A stretch of DNA of 64,000 nt from Cervus elaphus (taxonomy: Eukaryota; Chordata; Mammalia; Artiodactyla; Cervidae), in the NCBI RefSeq assembly GCF_910594005.1, contig NC_057843.1, positions 30,415,001 to 30,479,000 on the forward strand, written 5' to 3'. The notes under the pieces are model-generated. The model was not told the DNA's origin, did no database searches, and was given only the letters and a program-made list of their open reading frames with translations. The number at the start of each line of letters is the position of its first letter. Position 1 is the first letter of the stretch. Position numbers and translations under genes: made by a program. This document shows, in pieces, positions 26,401-41,400 of this stretch.

Positions 26401-29400
26401 TTTGATTTATTATGTGATAATGCATGTCTTATGTCATGAACCCTAATGCAAGTCTCCTGTCCACTTTTTGGCACTCTTGAGTGCTGAAATTGGTACTTGG
26501 TTTTAACTTTACCTCTCAGTTGTAAATGTACCGCAGAACTTAAAAACTGGCCAGAAAAGAAGACCACTGTGACAATGATTTAGCTTAAATCTTGTACCTA
26601 GTCACCTCTAGAAGAGCTGAAAAGCTATCCAGTACGTTTTCAGGCTACAATCTTTTTCTCTTGTACTGTTTTGTTTTGATTTGTTTTGTTGTTTTTTTCC
26701 CCATCCTCTGGTGTAGCACCAGAACTTACCCATTTATGCCCTCAGCAGGTTTATTATGACTGTAAAGGGTATCTAGAAATCCATAAATATCGAGATTCAG
26801 AAATAATTGCTTTAAGATCCCAGGAAGCAAAATGTAATGTAGTATCTTACATTTGAAAGAAAAATAAGAAAAATCCTACAACCTTCTCTCCTCTGGAAAT
26901 CAGTCTATCAGTCTTTCTTAGAAGTTCACATGGGTGCATACACACACACACGCTCACAAACACACCCACAAATCACTTTGATTTCTTCTCAGGTATACTA
27001 TGGAAGCTGTGATTTACATGGCTATAGTTTTAACTCATTGGGTAAATGATAAAAAGAAATGAGAATAATAGAATCCTTTTTCAAGTAAATGTGTCAGATG
27101 ATAAAACAAATAGTCATTTAGATTGACCAGGGCCGAGCAGCATGTTCCATACATTTTGCATGAAGTGGTTTTGGCCCTTTCTTCTCCCTTTTACTTGCTT
27201 TCACAAACAAAAGGTTTAAAATTACTTTGAAAACTATGTGGGTGATTTTTCCCAAACCGAAAATCTAATCCTTTCATTACTGTGAATGAAATCATGACTT
27301 TAAGTGCCAGTCAAGTGTTGTAGTCATTGCCTTGATCTAGGCTCCGTCCATGCCTCTTTTTGTTTTTTCATGAGGAAGCTAGCTTAATCTGGGTTAGTGG
27401 TGGAGAAATGTATTGTAGGTACTTAATAAAAAAGTACTTTAATTGTTTCAATTGCATAACCGATTGGTTTTAGTAAAGCATTGCTTATTGAGACAATGAG
27501 CTGGCTTTCTTTTTTGCCGTTTAATAGCGATGGCTAGGACTGAACTGAACGCGTGTGCCTTCGTTCATGCCTGGGTAGATAATTTGTGTTTCAAGAGTTC
27601 AGAAACAGCCAGTTGAAGTTCCAGGTTTCATTATTTTCTATGGAAAACCAGATGTGAAGCCTCACCAGAATGCATTCTGTCTCACTTCACACTCCACCTT
27701 GCCAGGGGCGCTTATATTTCTGTAATAATAGCCAGGGTTCTGTGCTTCACAGCAGCTGCTTGTAACATCTGCCAGATAATTACCAAGATGAATCTGAATT
27801 CACCTGCCTTAACCTAAAGTGTGGGATGAATTCCTGATCAAGGAATAAAAGATTGATTGCAGTTACATTTTTCTGTGCTTGTTAATAATTACTGCTATAG
27901 ACACCAGTGAAGAGCAGATGCTTTTCTGGGGGAGGTGTAGATAGGAGGGCTGTGGAAAGGGGAAGAAACAACCAGGAGCACCCACTTTTAACTACATATG
28001 TATGCATCGCACATTCAGTACAAGACACTGACATTTGTTAACACCATTGTAAAAAGATGCCGCGGCGTATGCTTCACATTCTAGATTCTCCGCAGCACCT
28101 GCTGACGATTGAGCCCCCTTTTATGTGTGAGTATCGGTGATTCAAAAGCTCATTATGGCTGTGTGTTACAACTTGTCTGTGAAAACCACTTCGTGCTTTT
28201 GTAACATCCCTATGTGGGGTTAGATCCAGAGAGAGATTCAGTGTATATACATTTTCCTTTTTTTTTTCCTTCTTTATATAAGAGCATATTTCCAACAGAG
28301 CTATGAGATGGTTACATTTTCACATTGCACTGGTGATTGCGAACTCATTTGAAAATCATTTTTTCCCACTACTGAAGCTTTCTAGCTCTTTTGTTAGGGG
28401 GCGATCACCTCTGGATTAGTAACAGTCACATTTCAGCATCACTAATGCTGTTCTGTTTTCTTGTACTCCATGTATAACCTAAGGTTAGTTTTTGCCTTTG
28501 AGAATTTTTAACACTACTCTCAGAGAAGCCGTTTTAATGTGTTTATGCAGTTCAGTGTGTGTTTTGGTGTTCTTGGTTGGTGTCTGGAGGTTTTGTATGG
28601 CTGTGTGACCAGGCGTGTATTATGATTTCTGTGCATGGGTTAATGCACTGTGGGATGCTTGTTCCAGTGCCCCTGCTGTCTGTATTGGGCTAAATATGTG
28701 AACACTGCTTTCTTTCTCACTTCCCCCTAAAATATCAGAAAAATATTTCTAAAAGTCTTCCTTAGTAAACCTTAACACCTTTGAACAAATACAGAGAAGA
28801 ATTCATTTTCAACAGTGTCTCGGATAGACACATCTTTTCCTTCTCAAACCAAACTAGTATTTAATTAAAAAATTAAATACTTTGAACTGAGTATTCTTAT
28901 TTTTCTTGTGTTCTAGCCTTTTTACCTCACCTAGCTTTTTTTTTCTTAAGGTTTTATTTATATGAGTTTTACCTTTACTGAACCTTCAGAAATAATTTTC
29001 AGATATAATTCAGAAATAATTTTCTTGAATAGACTTTTCAAATTTATCTTTGTATTTATTTTTCTTTGTATAAAAGACAGTCTTCTTTCCAAGTATAATG
29101 TGTTCTGCATTTTTGACTCATCATTTTTGAAGGGATAAATGCAGATTTGCTATTCAATATATTTTTGTTACACTGTGGAAGCAGTGTTTTTGTAGATGAG
29201 TAAGTAAAGTAGGGCCAGAATTAGAATACAGCTCTCTCACCTACACTAGTCCTAAATCACTGAATTATGTTGTGAAAGTGTCACAAAGTGTCATAAGGGT
29301 GCTGGCTTCTGCCAGAACTAACGGATGTGGGGGCCAAGCTGGCTGATGGCTCTGTCAGAACACGGTTTTACATGTGTGTTGCGCTTCTTGACTTACAATA

Positions 29401-32400
29401 GCCTCAACAAAAGTAACATCGTTTTGTGATTGGGGATATGGCGATCCATTAGTGGGTGATTTACCGTACCAGAACACTTCAGAGAAGCAACAGAACTCTG
29501 TCCTTTGACTCCAAACCTAAGCAACCTCACAGAGTGAATGCCTTTTATGGAATCACCAGTATATATTATATATCCTCCTCACTCAATAAATTATGCCATT
29601 AGTATACTTCCATTATTATATTTTTATAATATGAAAGGTAAGCCTTTATCTTTGCCTTCCAGTACTAAGATTTTGATACTTACTATCTTCATGTGTAAGC
29701 TATGTTTAGCCAGCATAATAGTCTTCATGATTTTTGTGTTGCGCATTTTTGATACGTGCTTTTGTTTCTTTGCACAAATGTCCTGAAATGACTTGAAGTC
29801 CTTTCTTTCACTGGCTATACCATGTATGAGTTTGCGGATTCGGAACAGACTGCTTCAACAGGTGTATCAATTGTGTAGCCTCTTAGGACAGCAGTAAACT
29901 TGAATTTTCAGATGTCATTTCTAAGCATTATAACTATAGTCAGCAACTTGCTCAGTGCCTTCCACATTATAGGCGTTCAGCCAGCCAGCACTTGTTGAAT
30001 TAGTATGTGACCATTCAAGTGTCAGGCTTTTTCTCTGAAACCAAAATGAACATAGACATTGCTACACATTAGTAAGAGGATCTTTCTCTGCACTGATAAT
30101 GGTTTAACTCAGACTTAATAGTTAATACTTTAATAAAGCTAGGATATGATTACTGATAGTACTTGTTAATGTCCATAATTACTTGTGTTTTATGGGAGAA
30201 TGTAATTTTGAATGCCCAGTGTTTTAGTAGAGTTTACCCTGTTTGTTTCTGCTAAGGCACCCAAAAATCTTTGGAGAAAATAAATGTTATTACTGAAAAT
30301 TACTTATCTAAGGATTTCTAGATCTCTTTAATGTAAAAAAAAAAAATTGCTGTTAGTCTTCTCATTTGGAAATATATATTATGCTGTTTTCCTCCCCCAT
30401 ATGATTATTGGTAAACAGATAATTATCAGCAGCCTTTAAATTTTTAATTTCTGTTGTTTTTATTCCCTATAGAATACTTGATTGTTTTGAAGTTTAGAGT
30501 CTCTACTGAGTAAGCTGATTTAAATGAGTTGTGTGAAAAAGTAGAGATGAGGGGACAAAATAAGTTTATTTCATATTTTGGAAGATTCTCCCAACAGGCA
30601 GAGCTTTGCTTTCATGGATTGTGTCTTGTTCCAGAATTACTTATGTACCTGCAGAATATTTGGAAGAGTTCAAAATAAGCTTGGGGCAGCAATCTGGAGG
30701 AATAATGGCACTGGATATTTTTGCTTCCTACACTGGCAGGTAAGTCTGCTATGGGAATGATCCATACAGAAAGTTATAAAGAAGAGTTTTGAATCCAGTG
30801 TCAGGGAGGCCTAGCGATGAAAAAGACTGAATTCTTTTTCTCTCTTTCAAGATTTAAAAAAAAAAATCACCCCCATTTCCCATATTACTGGGCTTCCCTA
30901 GTGGCTCCGTGGTAAAGAATCCACCTACCAAGCAGGAGATACAAGTTCGATCCCTGGGTTGGAAAGATCCCCTGGAGAAGGAAATGGCAACCTGTTCCAG
31001 TGTTCTTGCCTGGGAAGGCCCGTGGGCAGAGGAACCTGGCGGGCAACAGTCCATGGGGTCACACAAGAGCTGGACATGCCTTAGCAACCACACAGGAGCA
31101 ACCCATAGTACTTAAGGAGTGATCACATATTGTGGGAAATTTGGGAAAAATATGAAAAATCAAAGCAAGAAATTAAAACTGTCTTCAGTTGTATCAGTCC
31201 ATATACCACTGTCAGCTTACTGAGTTTTGGGGAATTTAATTCAGATATGACTATGGTTTCACTCACTCCCTGGAACCTACAATTTGTATGGTATTGTATC
31301 TCTTTTCTCTGTCATAAACATTTTCAAACTATTTATTTGCTCATTAACGTACATACAGATTCACAAACATTTTTTTTGACCATTCTTTTTTTTTTTTAGT
31401 TGGAGGCTAATTACTTTACAAACATTTTAATGGTTTTATTTCTACTCTTTGGAGTATGTTGAGCTGAACGTCTTTGTGTATGTACAGGTTAGGTAATAAA
31501 ATGTTTGGCTTTTTAAAGCCTCTTTATACACAGTGTATTGAGGACCTTTGAATAATACAGGAAATATAGTTTTTTCCTCCCTCAGGAAAGAGAAAAACTA
31601 GATTTTGATGTTGCTGCCGAGTTTAGCACAAGGAGAGAAATAATGTCAAATTGCTTTTCTGGAAAGAATACACTATACATTTTCAGCTATGGGCCTGTTT
31701 CTTCCCAGTTACATTAGCAGCTGAGTAGCAGATTTCTCCTTAAGCATGCTATAAAGAAGAAATAGCTTTGCAAACATTCTGAGGTCTGTTCACAAAAGTT
31801 CTAACAACCCATAACACTCTGGTGTCCAGTGACTCTGCAGGCATTATAACATCACGTCACTCTTCCCTCTGAAATTGTATGTGGCTACAGCTGTGCAGAC
31901 AGTGTTAAAGAAGGAAAGGTTTGTTATGTGTTTAATAAAGGGAAGGAATGTCATGGCCTGAAGGGCCCCTTGAATTTTATGGGAAAAAGAGTATTCAGTC
32001 CACCCTTTGCAAAACTCAGCCATACTTCTCTCTAGAATTTCCATCTTAGGGCTAATGACATGAATTGATTACAGCTACCTGGTACTTCCTATTAAAAAGC
32101 TAGATGCAGTAATTCCAGTGTCCCTCTGAAATACCATTTCACATGGCTTAATTAGAGAATATGACAAGATAACATGATATTCTTATGAAATTCTGAGGCC
32201 TTAAAAGCACTCAAAATGTTAACATTAAAACAAAAAAGCCACTTTCAGCATGTTGGTTCTCTCCTAGCACATAAAGGAAAAGGGCCTGAGCTGTCAATGC
32301 TGTGAATAACTGTTTCCCTGCAAAAAAGTGTATTTTCTGTTAATATAAGGATGCTCAAAACAAAATCTGCATCCTGTTTTCCTCCCTTAGGAAAGGCAGA

Positions 32401-35400
32401 AACTAGATTTTGATGCTGCTGCTGAGTTCAGAACAGGGAGAGAAATAATGTCAAATTGCTATCCCAAAAGGAATGCACAATACATTTTCAGCTGTGGGCC
32501 TGTATTTTTTTCAGTTATATTAACAACTGAGTAACAGATTTCTCTTTAAGCATGCAGGAGGAATCAGCACCAGAGAGATTAAGTTACTTACTCAAGTTTC
32601 ATAACTAATGGGTGGAAGAATCAAGGTTAAATGCACATGGTCAGGCTCCACGTTGTTAATCGTTGGATCCAAAAAAGAATTGCACTAGCCCTGTATAAAA
32701 ATGTGGGGCAGTGTAGCACAGAGTTTAAGAGCTCAGGTTTTAGAGTAAACTGGCCCAGGTCAAGTCTCATCTCTGTTCCTTTACTGTGTGACTTTGTGCC
32801 AGTTTCTGGCATCTTAATGCACATATAAAGGGTGTTACTTGTTATAGTTGACAGAAACTTACTTGATGTTCAACAATCAAACAGGAGTGCCGAGAAGTCT
32901 AATTGAGTCTTGGCTGAGTGAGTGTGGGGACACAGAACAGGTTCATTCTGCTGAGGCGCACACAGCTTGAGTCCTGTAAACCCCGCTTGAGGATGGATAA
33001 AGAATAGTCAGCACGTTTATAGGAACGTATGTGGGTTAGTGAAATGGTTCAAGATTGGACAGTCATCTGAAGAGAATGGGGCTTTTTGTCTAAGACTCCA
33101 GGTATTTGTCATCTTATAGCTCACAAGCCAGGAGCTTATGATGCGATCTGTGTGACTGCATCTGAGCAGCTCCCCCTGCCTGGGCTTTAGGGTAATAACT
33201 GGATATTTTAGAGAAGGACTCTTTCTCCCATTCTCTCTGTATTCTGTACCCGCTTTTTCTGTCATATTCTCCCCAGTGGTATTTCCAGAGGGTTGGGCTC
33301 TGCTTCCCCCCACTGTCTTGCACCTTGCAGATTGAGGTTCACTCAGACTATTTCATTCTCAGTCAGCCTCTTAACATCATTTTGAAAATCTTTCTTTGGC
33401 TCCATTCCTGACAGTCCTGTCCCACAGTCAGGCTTAGTCTCTGCGAGCCCAGCCTCATCCAGAGTCTCCTTCCTCAATTACAGAAGGAGAATTCCGTCAC
33501 ACGACCGACAGGTAGGAACCACAGGCAGGTGGATTTCCCTCTGACAGATGAAAAGCAAAGATCTAACTTTCAGGTCAAAGAAAGAATGAGATGTTCTGGG
33601 AGAGCCAGGACAGTTGTTTGGCAGAAATGTTGGGAAACACATTCAAGCACAGATGGATTATTAGATTAGATGACTTCTGATCTCAAGGTCTGAAGATGAT
33701 GTAATTTGACAGAGTTCAGTATTCCTGTTGGGGGAGAATGGATATAATTTGAACATATGCTATCTTCAGATTTTTTTCAATTTCTGTAAGTATCAGCTGC
33801 AAGTATTTATTGAATTACAGTTTTTAAAGCTTCCTCTATTTTAAGAAGAATATATTTCTTTAGAAATCCAATTTTTCTTAACAACATAAGACCATGCCAT
33901 AATTGATTAACCATTCTTTGTTGTCCTGACAATACCATTTAATTGATGCAAAGTGTACCTTTAGTAAAAACCAAATATTTTTGGACAAGATTATTATTTT
34001 ACAGTTATAGTCAGTTAAGAGATTGGACACATTTTGTTACATGCTTGGCATTTGGCAAAATCTGAATTCCTGTAGAAATTGACAACTGACCTTGGACTCA
34101 AGTGCCTGTAAACTGCTTCCCGTAAGAACACTGTGGCTGGCTCCTTTGGATGGGCAGAATCAGACCATAAGCATCTTCCATATGTCTTCAAAAGGTGAAG
34201 GGAAAGCATTGGTCCATCCTGAGGAGGTAGAGATACTGCACTCCTGGCATACTTGATGTTCAACTCTGTCAGGCCAGGGATCCAGTGGGACTGTACAAGC
34301 TTATAACACACATGGGGTGTCTACCTTCTCACACATGGGAAAAATTTAGGAAATAGTTGTTGAATAGTTGTTCTTAAAAATTCTGGCATTTCCCCTTTCT
34401 TTTCATTCCCTTCCTTCCTTTTTCCATGTTTCATTAGGGAAGAAAAAGACTAGACAAGACACTTCGTGTTCTGCTATATCTCCTGACTCATTTATAGTGC
34501 TGTGTACTCAGTCATTCATTTGTGTCTGACTCTTTGTGACCCCGTGGACTGTAGCCAGCCGGGCTCCTCTGCCCAAGGATTTCCCAGGCAAGAATACTGG
34601 AGTGGGTTGCCATTCCCTTCTCCAGGGGATCTTTCCAACTGAGGGATCGAACCCAAATCTCCTGTCTTGGCAGGCAGATTCTTTTTACCAGTATGCCACC
34701 TGGGAAGTTCAGGTATAGTAGATTGATTCCAGAAAGAGGTTTTTATTTTATGTAATCAGGTTTTATTTTCCCTTTAATGTAAAATATTATATGCTTGCTA
34801 GCCAAGTGTGGTGAAAATATGAAGCAGTTCTGTATTTTTAGCAAAACCAATACTAAAGTACCTAGAAGACAGCCTGTGTGGTTTTACTAGGATTGTGGAG
34901 TACTCACTGTCTGACTCTTTACCAGAGACATTCCGGAGCTACCCGAGCGAGAAGAAGGAGAGGGGGAAGAAAGTGACCTTCAAAATGCAGCCTACAGCAA
35001 CTGGAATCAGCCTAGGCGGTAAGGACTATTTCTGTCTTCTGCCTACTCAGGGTTTAAAGATAGAGAGGGGTGGTTTCAAGTACTAGATTACAGCTTGCTA
35101 CTGTGACTTTGAGCAAGCTGTTTAATATCACTCACTGTCCATTTCTCTTTGGCCACAGTGGAGAAGATAGTATGTGTCACACAGGGTTAACACTAATATG
35201 TACTTGAGGATTTGGCACATAGTAGGGACTAAATAAAATTGACTAGAGAAAATTATGCATAGGTAGTTGGAATATTTTCTGTAGAGTTTATCTTAGGCAA
35301 ACCACCAAATGTTAACTTGAAATTTTTCCAGTATTTGTAGAAAGTAGATATTCAAACACATGTATTCAAAACGTGTGTGTGAGCATCTTATCATAGGCTG

Positions 35401-38400
35401 TGGTTATTCTAATCCATGGTCTTTCTAGAATGAATTTCATTTATAATAGGAATGATGACTTTCCTAAGTCTACTCATATATACCTCTGTATATCACTAAG
35501 GTGTATTCTCCTGTTCTGAGTAGAAAATTCAGTTTAGTAGGAATTTACTGAGTTCTGATTATTGACAAGATGAGAGGCAGATAGTTTTGTAAATAACAGG
35601 GAAGTGTAAGACATAAATCCTGCCTTTAAGGAAGCTACTATGTATTGATTTAGACAAGGTGTAGAGAGACACAAAATAATGAAAGAAAAATGTAAGATAT
35701 TTTGCTTTAAGAGTAAAATATAATCAATGGACACTTTCTCTGAACAGATTTAAAGTTGACTGTCAGAGAGGTGCATTTTACATATTTATAACTATTTATT
35801 CTACAATGAATAAATAAAATTCTCAAGATAGAAAAATATCTACTCTTCTGATGTGTAATACAGTTTGATGATTTGCCTAGCTCATAAATGAACTTTAGGC
35901 TGCATCACCTTTAAACATTTTCTAGGTTGAATCATGTTCAAAGTATAGGAAACCTTTTATGTTGCTTTCATAAGAAACAGCATCTCCAGCCAAATAAAAT
36001 GACTTTTTGATTTGAATTTTTTAAAAATTATTCAGACTGCTTTAAAAAAATCAAAGTCTTTCTACATTATTGCCCACGTTGAGAATAGAAGTGCTAGATT
36101 TGTAGCAGAAAAAATATTTTAAGAAGTTGTGTGCTCAGTCGCTTGGTCGTGTCTAACTCTTTGCATCCCCGTGGACTGTATCCTGCCAGGCTCCTCTGTC
36201 CATGGAATTTTCCAGGCAAGAATACTGGAGTAGGTTGCCATTTCCTACTCCAGTTATAAGATGTTAGGTTTTTTGTTTATTTGAAGATAGAGGCAGAAGT
36301 AAGTTAGATGGAATTATAACTATAGATGGAATTATAAATACTAGATGGAAATATATGTATATATACACACACACACAATGGAATATTATTACTCAGTCAT
36401 AAAATAGTGATAATTCTTCCATTGGCAGCAGCATGGATAGACCTAGAGGCTATTTTGCAGGGTGAAATAAGTCAGATAGAGAAATCCTGTATTTTGTGAC
36501 ATATATGTGAACTCTAAAAAATAAACCAATGTCTATACGAGACAGAGACAGACTCACAGATATAGAAAACGAACTAGTGGGTACCAAAGGGGAGAGAAAA
36601 GGCAGGAGGGGCAAATTAGGGGTGAGAGATTAAGAGATATAAACTACTATGTGTAAAATAATAAGTAACACAGACATACTGTATAGCCCAGGGAATTATG
36701 GCCATAATCTTGTAATAATTTCTAATGGAGTTAATCTGTAAAAATACTGAATCACTGTGCTGTGTCACTATACTTCACTTAAATAAAACAGTTTTGAAAG
36801 AGTAATTACATTTTTAATTTAAAAATAAAAAAAGTAGAACCTTTAACATTTGGGAGAGAATTTAATATCATAATAGACTTAAAGTCCTTAGTACAATGCT
36901 TGGTACGCAGTGAAGACTCAGTCAGTGGTTGGTCTCAGCAGTCATCAGCGTCTTCTTCGTTATTATTCATACCAGAGCAGGTGAAAAATGTTGATTGAGC
37001 ACAGGAATGATTATGAAATTTTCTTATGAAGAGAAATTGGGTACAACTTCTGGACCAGAAGATTTTTATACTTTTTATTCTCAATTTTAACCTTCACATC
37101 ATGCTAAGTGATGTCTCTAATGGTGGTAACTAGTTTACTGAGAGAGTATGTCTACAGATTCTGTAAATCTTAAAGAAAATAATCTGCCCTCACTAACCAT
37201 ATGGACTCCCTCAATTTTTTTTAGGGGAGAAGTTCATAGAAGTTCATGAGGAAGCTTACCAAAACAATTAGAGCTTTTAGTAAATAAGGAGCAAATGTCA
37301 TGAATATGCTTTACAGCATTAGAAACCTGCTGGACATGCTTTGATGCAGTCAAGAAAAATTTGTAAATAACCTGTGTTACACTTTTATTTTGCATGTGAT
37401 TTTCATGTGCAGGATTATATCATACTGTATGTATCATTTTCCAGCTTGCTTACTCTTAAATGAATGTCTCTGTACACTATCGTGTGGATACAAACATATC
37501 TAATTCATTCAGTTTACTTGTGGCAGTGCCTTTCAGTATATGAAAATGGCTCAGTTTATTTTAAGATTGATATTTGAATAGTTTACAGTTAATTATTATA
37601 ATAATCCTGTGCAGTAAGTATATTTTCTTACACATTTGGAGAATTTGTCTAGATATGTATTCCAAAGGAAAATTGCTGACTTGTAGATTTAATTCTGTTA
37701 TTTACTAGAAGTTGTCAAATTGCTTTTTAAGGTGGCTATACCAATTTTTACTTTTATTTCCAACATATCCTTGTTACCACATCATATGATCACCTTTAAA
37801 AATGCTTTTATCAACCCAGTGGGTAGAATATGGTACATTGAGCCCAGTTACTCTTTGCAAACAATGTGTAAGCATGATAGATTGATGTGCTGGTGTACAG
37901 GTTTGTTCATTTGTCATATGAATTGAGTATTATACCTTGTTGACATTACTTCAGTAATCATAGTTATCATCATCATCATAAGAGTAATCAGATTTATTGA
38001 TTGCTTTACTAAGTTGTAAAACTTTGTTTTGCCCATGACTTACATTCATGAATTTAATCCTCACAGCAGCTCTCTGATGTTGGGGCTCTTGTTTGATCCA
38101 TTTTCCAGCTGAGGAAAGGAAAAGAGAGACTAAGGGAGTAAAAGAGGGTCACTCAGTTGTCAAGTAGAAGAAGGGCAGGAATTGAGCCCAGAAAATCTTG
38201 GTTCAGAGTTCAGGCAGCCTGGCCTCAGAGCTCTATTTTACCTTGATTTTATTAATTTCACTTTTTGAAAATCTGTGTTCTCCAGAAAGGCTGACATTTT
38301 CTGTAAAACCAGCTCTGCGCATGTTCTGTACAATTTTTCTTTTATGGGTTTCTTATTTTCTTTGGCAACCCACTCCAGTACTCTTGCCTGGAGAATCCCA

Positions 38401-41400
38401 TGGAGGGAGGAACCTGGTAGGCTACAGTCCATGGGGTCACAAAGAGTCAGACACGACTGAGCGACTTCACTTTCTTTCTTTTTTTTTGCTATTTTCTTCT
38501 TAACATGGAATGTTGACCGTGTTCTGCTTCATGAATCCTGGGTTGGTTCCTCAGTGCTGGGGTCATTTTGGCAGCTCTGTTTTTGGTTATCTGCTCTGAT
38601 GTTTTGAAGAATTACAGCATTTCCTCTTAGGACTGGATCTAATACCACTTTGCTGTCTATGCTACATCCTGAGGAGTCACGGGGTACTGGTATCCAAAGG
38701 CTGGTTAACCTCTGTGCCTCTTCCGTTTGTAAAACACAGTGACAAGAGCATCCACCTCACAGGAGTGACTTGAAAATAAAATCAAAGTATATGGAACTCA
38801 CTTGGAGAATAAGGCTGAGTACATAAGCCCTTAATGAGTTTTTGCTGCGACTGCCATTTTTAGTGTTCAGAGAATCATGAGAACCATTCTCTAACATATA
38901 TCAACTACTAAGAATCTATGAGACATTTTCTTTCATGCTTTTATTTTTTTCATTTTTAAAAGAAGAGGGAATGAGTCCCACCTATATTCTGGATTCTTAA
39001 GTATTAAAGACAGTGGCTGACTCTGCTGACTTTACTACTTTGCTGTTTTACCTTAGAAATCAAAAGAAATTGGTTCTTGTCTTTCACAGAATTCCTAGAA
39101 TGAAAGAAAGTGATGAAAAGAATTTTAACTAGTTTAAGCTTTTCTCACGGATTTGTTAAGATAAAGAATCATAGTGAGATCCCTTTAAACTAAACCACAG
39201 ACCTCTAGGTCTTAGATTTCTAATAAAGGAAAAAAGTGCTGACCAGAGAAAAGAAGTATTTCCTCACCTGCCTCCTGTGACCAGTTGTCCCTCCTCTCAC
39301 TTGACTGTGGTGCTTTTTTACCCCAGTCTTTTCTTACCGGGACCTCCCTCCGCACCCGGGAGTCTTACCTCCAGCCTTTCGTTTCCTCTGGGAGCACGTC
39401 ACATGTCAAGGTTGAGGGTATGCTGGACCAAGCTTTCTTCTCCTGTCTGATGTCCAGCATCGCCTCCCTTCCTGCAACTTAGAGTAGAATGCAGAGTCTC
39501 ATTACCTGTCTTCGAACTTTCTACTTGGTATCCCTGTTTGCTTCCAGTCATCTGAGCCCCTGCATCTTGGCCAAACACCTCGCTGCTAATCACCTTATCC
39601 TTGTATCCCGTCCTTTTCATAAGACATGTACTTTCAGTTCATCCATGGTTCTGACCGCTATCTACAGGTATTAGGTATGAGTTCATGTGCTTATTACGTA
39701 GGTGGAGGAAGTACATTTAGGGCAGAGGCAGTAGCAAGCGCCAAGGCCCCAGGGCGGGAGATGAAGCTCAGCAACAGCAAGAGGATGTGGTAGCCGGAGT
39801 GGAAAGAGGAGAGTGGAGAGCTGAGGAGGATGTGTTTAGGAGATGGTGATGGGCTCAGATCACGGAGGATTGTGTTAGCAACCACTCTTCATGCCCTGAC
39901 TGTTAGTTTCTAGGTCTGTGTTGGCGAGGCAGACTGTTGCAGAGGTAAGCTTCTCCTTCAGTATATACAGAAACGTTCTCTCTCTTAAGTGGGTTGCTAA
40001 GCTTAGAAGCTACCATCTGTTTGAGAGTAGCTGAATTTTTTAATGTCTGCAGTATTAGGGCCCCTGGAAAATGGTCCTTTTATATCCGTTTGTGCCACAG
40101 TCTGGAGTATGAGCCTAATATTAACTTGTAACAGATCAGTTTCAGAATTATATTATTATTAGTACTTATCAGACCCTATAAAACACTTAATTGGAAAAGT
40201 AATTTATAGTGATTTTGTCTTACTATTGGTAAAACCTTAACAAATTGAGTAAATGATATTTACAAAACTTATATCTTATTCTTTTGAATTTTTAAAAATG
40301 TTTTTAGTAGTAGTATTGTTTTTAGCCATTTGAACCACTTTTAATCTTGTAGGTTAGTGGCATAAAGTGTGTTCACTTTCCTTTGTAATCATTACCGCCA
40401 TTCACCTTCATCTCTGGAACTTTTTTGATCTTGCGAAACTGAAACTCTGTACCCACTAAATATATTTCCCCCTCCTTGCATCATCTAGCAACCACTGTTC
40501 TCCATTAGTCTCTGTGAATTTGACTATTCTAGGTACATTGTATAAGTGGAATCATATAGGATTTGTCCTTTATTTCATTTAGCATAGTGTTCTCAGAGAT
40601 GATCTGTGTCTTAGCATGTATTAGAATTTCCTTCCTTTTTAAGGCTGAATATTATTCCTTTGTATTTATATGCCTTTTGTTGATTCGTTCATCTATTCAT
40701 TGGTACTTGGGTTGCTTCTACCTTTTGGCTTGGGAATAATATTTTATTGTGAATTCTGGATAATATTTCTGTGAACATACTATACATGTATGTCTTCAAG
40801 ACCTTGCTTTGAATTCTTTTGGGTATGTACCCAGGAGTGGAATTGCCAGATCATATGTTAATTCTATTTTTATTTTGAGGAATTTCTGTACTGTTTTTCC
40901 ATAGCAGCTGTAACATTTCACATGGGTACGAACAGTGCACAAGGCTTCTAATTTCTCCATAATTTGTTCAATTTCTCCCTGCCCAACTTATTTTCTGTTT
41001 TTTTTTTTTTTGCATTAGCCACCTTACTGAGTGTGAGTGGGTGTTTCTTAGTAGTTTTTTGTTGTTGCCCTGGGTCTTCATTGCTGCGCGTGGGCTTTGT
41101 CTAGTTACAGCAAGTGGGGGCTGCTCGCCAGATGCGGTGTGTGGGCTTCTCCTTGCAGTGGCTTCTCTTGTTGCAGAGCATGGATTCTAGGGGCACGGGG
41201 CTTCAGTAGTGGCAGCACGTGGGCTCATAGCAGTCTTGATTCACCTAATGGTTAGTGATATTGAGCATCTTTTTATGTACTTATAGGACATTTGTCTGTC
41301 GTCCCCAGAGAAATACTAGTCAACTTCTTTGCCCAATTTTGATTATTTTCTTTTGTTGTTATCATTGAGTTTTAGGGGTTCTATGTATATTCTGGATGTC

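Larger units (their letters stand above)
24766..30634 (+). other. MPDZ: MPDZ intron (5.9 kb), repeat-poor
   Basis: Apart from a diverged DNA-transposon piece near 25000-25270, a CA-rich stretch at 26938-26970 and a short MIR tail near 29935-30005, I recognise no interspersed repeat. In particular I see no BovB, Bov-tA or recent L1. The stretch around 27.4-28.5 kb has an even, non-repetitive composition with homeodomain-like TAATTA cores and a CAGCTG E-box. Confidence 0.8.
30740..34925 (+). other. MPDZ: MPDZ intron (4.2 kb)
   Basis: Contains Bov-tA sense (30889), a short L1 tail (31385), a pair of direct 180-bp copies (31570 and 32376), a MIR (32702) and Bov-tA antisense (34497). The 33.0-34.4 kb part is unique with nothing recognised. 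Confidence 0.85.

Noticed and set aside
34895..35086. Open frame with Met across exon 11
   Set aside because: It is in the wrong frame for MPDZ: the peptide is basic and unrelated, while the correct frame gives the acidic linker and matches phases on both sides.
39285..39885. Ser/Pro/Leu-rich open frames on both strands, possible CpG-like GC rise
   Set aside because: Low-complexity frames in old repeat-like sequence; CpG content is far below that of an island, and there is no promoter signal.
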